A stretch of 64,000 bases of DNA, taken from the NCBI RefSeq assembly GCF_008802355.1, contig NZ_VZRA01000002.1:281642-345641 (forward strand). Direction: 5' to 3'. The translations under genes were made by a program, and so were the position numbers. A model generated the notes under the pieces. It saw nothing but the letters and a program-made list of their open reading frames with translations. It did no database searches and was not told where the DNA came from. The first letter of the stretch is position 1. The number at the start of each line of letters is the position of its first letter. Shown here in pieces: positions 63,073 to 64,000 of the stretch. The DNA is from Oryzomonas sagensis (GTDB lineage: Bacteria; Desulfobacterota; Desulfuromonadia; Geobacterales; Pseudopelobacteraceae).

Positions 63073-63264
63073 ATGCAACCTGGGGAAGCGCAATACATCA
63101 CCAGCAGCACCGGCAGGAAAAAAGCCGTTATCCTGCCTATCCGCGAATACCAGCGGCTGCTTGAGGATTTGCATGATCTGACGGTAGTTGCCGAACGGCG
63201 TGAGGAATATCCCATTTCGCTTGATGAAATGAAGAAACGCCTGGCCGACCATGCCCCCGTTTAG
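63073..63264 (+). CDS. Phd/YefM-like antitoxin
   Basis: The 63-residue protein (YITSSTGRKKAVILPIREYQ, RLLEDLHDLTVVAERREEYP) has the layout of short antitoxins in which an N-terminal strand-helix DNA-binding part precedes a toxin-binding tail. The ATG at 63073 follows AAAGGAG; an in-frame ATG ten codons upstream is also possible. It overlaps the toxin start by 14 nt. Confidence 0.75.
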   Translation: MQPGEAQYITSSTGRKKAVILPIREYQRLLEDLHDLTVVAERREEYPISLDEMKKRLADHAPV

Positions 63265-63517
63265 CATCCTGCTAAAACCTTCGGTTGAGAAAGATCTGCG
63301 CAAACTTCCCGCATCCGTTGTGCGGCAGGTATTTGAAGCTTTTGAACGATTGGCCGAAGATCCCGCCGTCCCTCCCGACCGCAAACTATCCGGCACCGAG
63401 CGAACCTGGCGCCACAGAATCGGTGATTATCGCATCGTCTATGAACTGGACCTTGCCAACCGCACGGTCATAATTCACTATGTACGCCACCGCAGGGAAG
63501 TTTATCGTCGTTTGTAA
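63251..63517 (+). CDS. RelE/ParE-family toxin
   Basis: The 88-residue toxin has FSILLKPSVEKDLRKLPASV at the N-terminus, TERTWRHRIGDYRIVYELD in the middle and VIIHYVRHRREVYRRL at the end, the standard RelE pattern with basic residues (Arg-His-Arg) at the active site. It is translated by overlap with its antitoxin. The frame is intact, unlike the toxin at 18224. Confidence 0.82.
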   Translation: MPPFSILLKPSVEKDLRKLPASVVRQVFEAFERLAEDPAVPPDRKLSGTERTWRHRIGDYRIVYELDLANRTVIIHYVRHRREVYRRL

Positions 63518-63571
63518 ACCCGCCTATCATATATCCGTCAGCCCCTTCGATACGGTTTTTGCTTATACCTG

Positions 63572-64000
63572 CTAAGTGTTTTGAGGCGGTATCCCCATCA
63601 GGTAGAAAGTAAGTTCGGCATCTCCGCGTTGGAACTTTGGCCGTAAGTCTGCTCTCATTGTTTTTATCAGATCATTGATAAGTCGATCATGGTGCTCAAG
63701 GCTCTTGTTTGGATTACTATATGAGTTGTACTCGATAAATGCGTTGAGAGAACGCATAACGGCAGGCGGCGCAACCAATTTTAGGCCATTGACGGCATCC
63801 GAATGCCTCTCTTGTGCGGCGAGTGAATTTCGACCTTCTACCATTCCTGATAACGCAAATATGTACTCTCGATACAACTCTAGTTTCAACCTCCTCCAAT
63901 CAGCTTCATGTTCTCGGCTTTTGGCAAAGTAGTTCGTGAGTGCCACGACAGTAATTGCTGTACCCGCAGAGATCACCGCTGTCAATGTTGCTGCGTCCAT
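63572..64000 (-). CDS. Small protein with an N-terminal membrane helix
   Basis: The 142-residue frame begins with an ATG at the last three bases of the window, so a longer N-terminus beyond the edge cannot be excluded. Residues 5-25 are hydrophobic (LTAVISAGTAITVVALTNYF). The remainder is helical and charged (EADWRRLKLELYREYIFALS). No family is recognised. Confidence 0.6.
   Translation of the reverse strand: MDAATLTAVISAGTAITVVALTNYFAKSREHEADWRRLKLELYREYIFALSGMVEGRNSLAAQERHSDAVNGLKLVAPPAVMRSLNAFIEYNSYSNPNKSLEHHDRLINDLIKTMRADLRPKFQRGDAELTFYLMGIPPQNT

Overview
The window is high-GC bacterial chromosome with a lower-GC island. Operon content, the dnaE-accA-pseudouridine synthase cluster, the many secreted or lipid-anchored proteins and the many small intergenic inverted repeats suggest a Geobacter-like member of the Desulfuromonadota. 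That placement is an inference from gene content; no rRNA or other marker is present to fix it.

Layout. 1-6400: the 3' end of a TetR-family regulator, a terminator and a TetR-type palindrome, then a tripartite RND efflux operon (adaptor, pump, outer-membrane channel). 6401-14295: an Asp/Glu racemase-family enzyme, a DUF4197 exported protein, a NERD-domain membrane protein, a small Gly/Tyr-rich lipoprotein, a very large FG-GAP/PKD lipoprotein and a flavin reductase-like protein. 14343-17146: an orphan HTH gene, then a low-GC two-gene cassette (helical protein plus AAA ATPase with a zinc ribbon) that looks horizontally acquired. 17338-20958: two HxlR-type regulators with their targets (a 4-oxalocrotonate tautomerase and a qorB-like quinone oxidoreductase), a frameshifted HigB-type toxin with its antitoxin, and a Lys/Ala-rich exported protein. 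21349-26250: a chemoreceptor, two membrane proteins of unknown function, a lone antitoxin-like gene and a RelE-type toxin-antitoxin pair.

26500-51413: the morphogenesis and lysis half of a podovirus-type prophage resembling Bordetella phage BPP-1 and T7. It holds a portal, Bbp19, scaffold, capsid, cement protein, two tail tubular proteins, gp13/gp14/gp15-like internal virion proteins, a 2621-residue ejection/polyvalent protein, a tail fibre, endolysin, holin and spanins. All these reading frames are open. No terminase, integrase, repressor or replication gene is visible, and six gaps between its genes carry inverted-repeat elements.

51459-64000: core genes asnS, a PDZ protein and a glutaredoxin-like protein, adenine deaminase, small unknowns, then dnaE-accA-pseudouridine synthase on the minus strand, a SEC-C/cysteine-cluster protein, a tiny zinc-ribbon gene interrupted by an in-frame TGA, a J-domain-like fragment and a second RelE-type module.

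Three observations stand out. A regulatory module (terminator-like hairpin, 17-bp palindrome, then TTGAAA-N17-TAnAA promoter) occurs four times ahead of unrelated genes. The TGA in the zinc-ribbon gene is followed at exactly 16 nt by an 8-bp stem with a GGT loop, which fits a bacterial SECIS. The prophage keeps intact virion genes without packaging genes and carries a giant protein whose nuclease-like segments are lower in GC than the rest.
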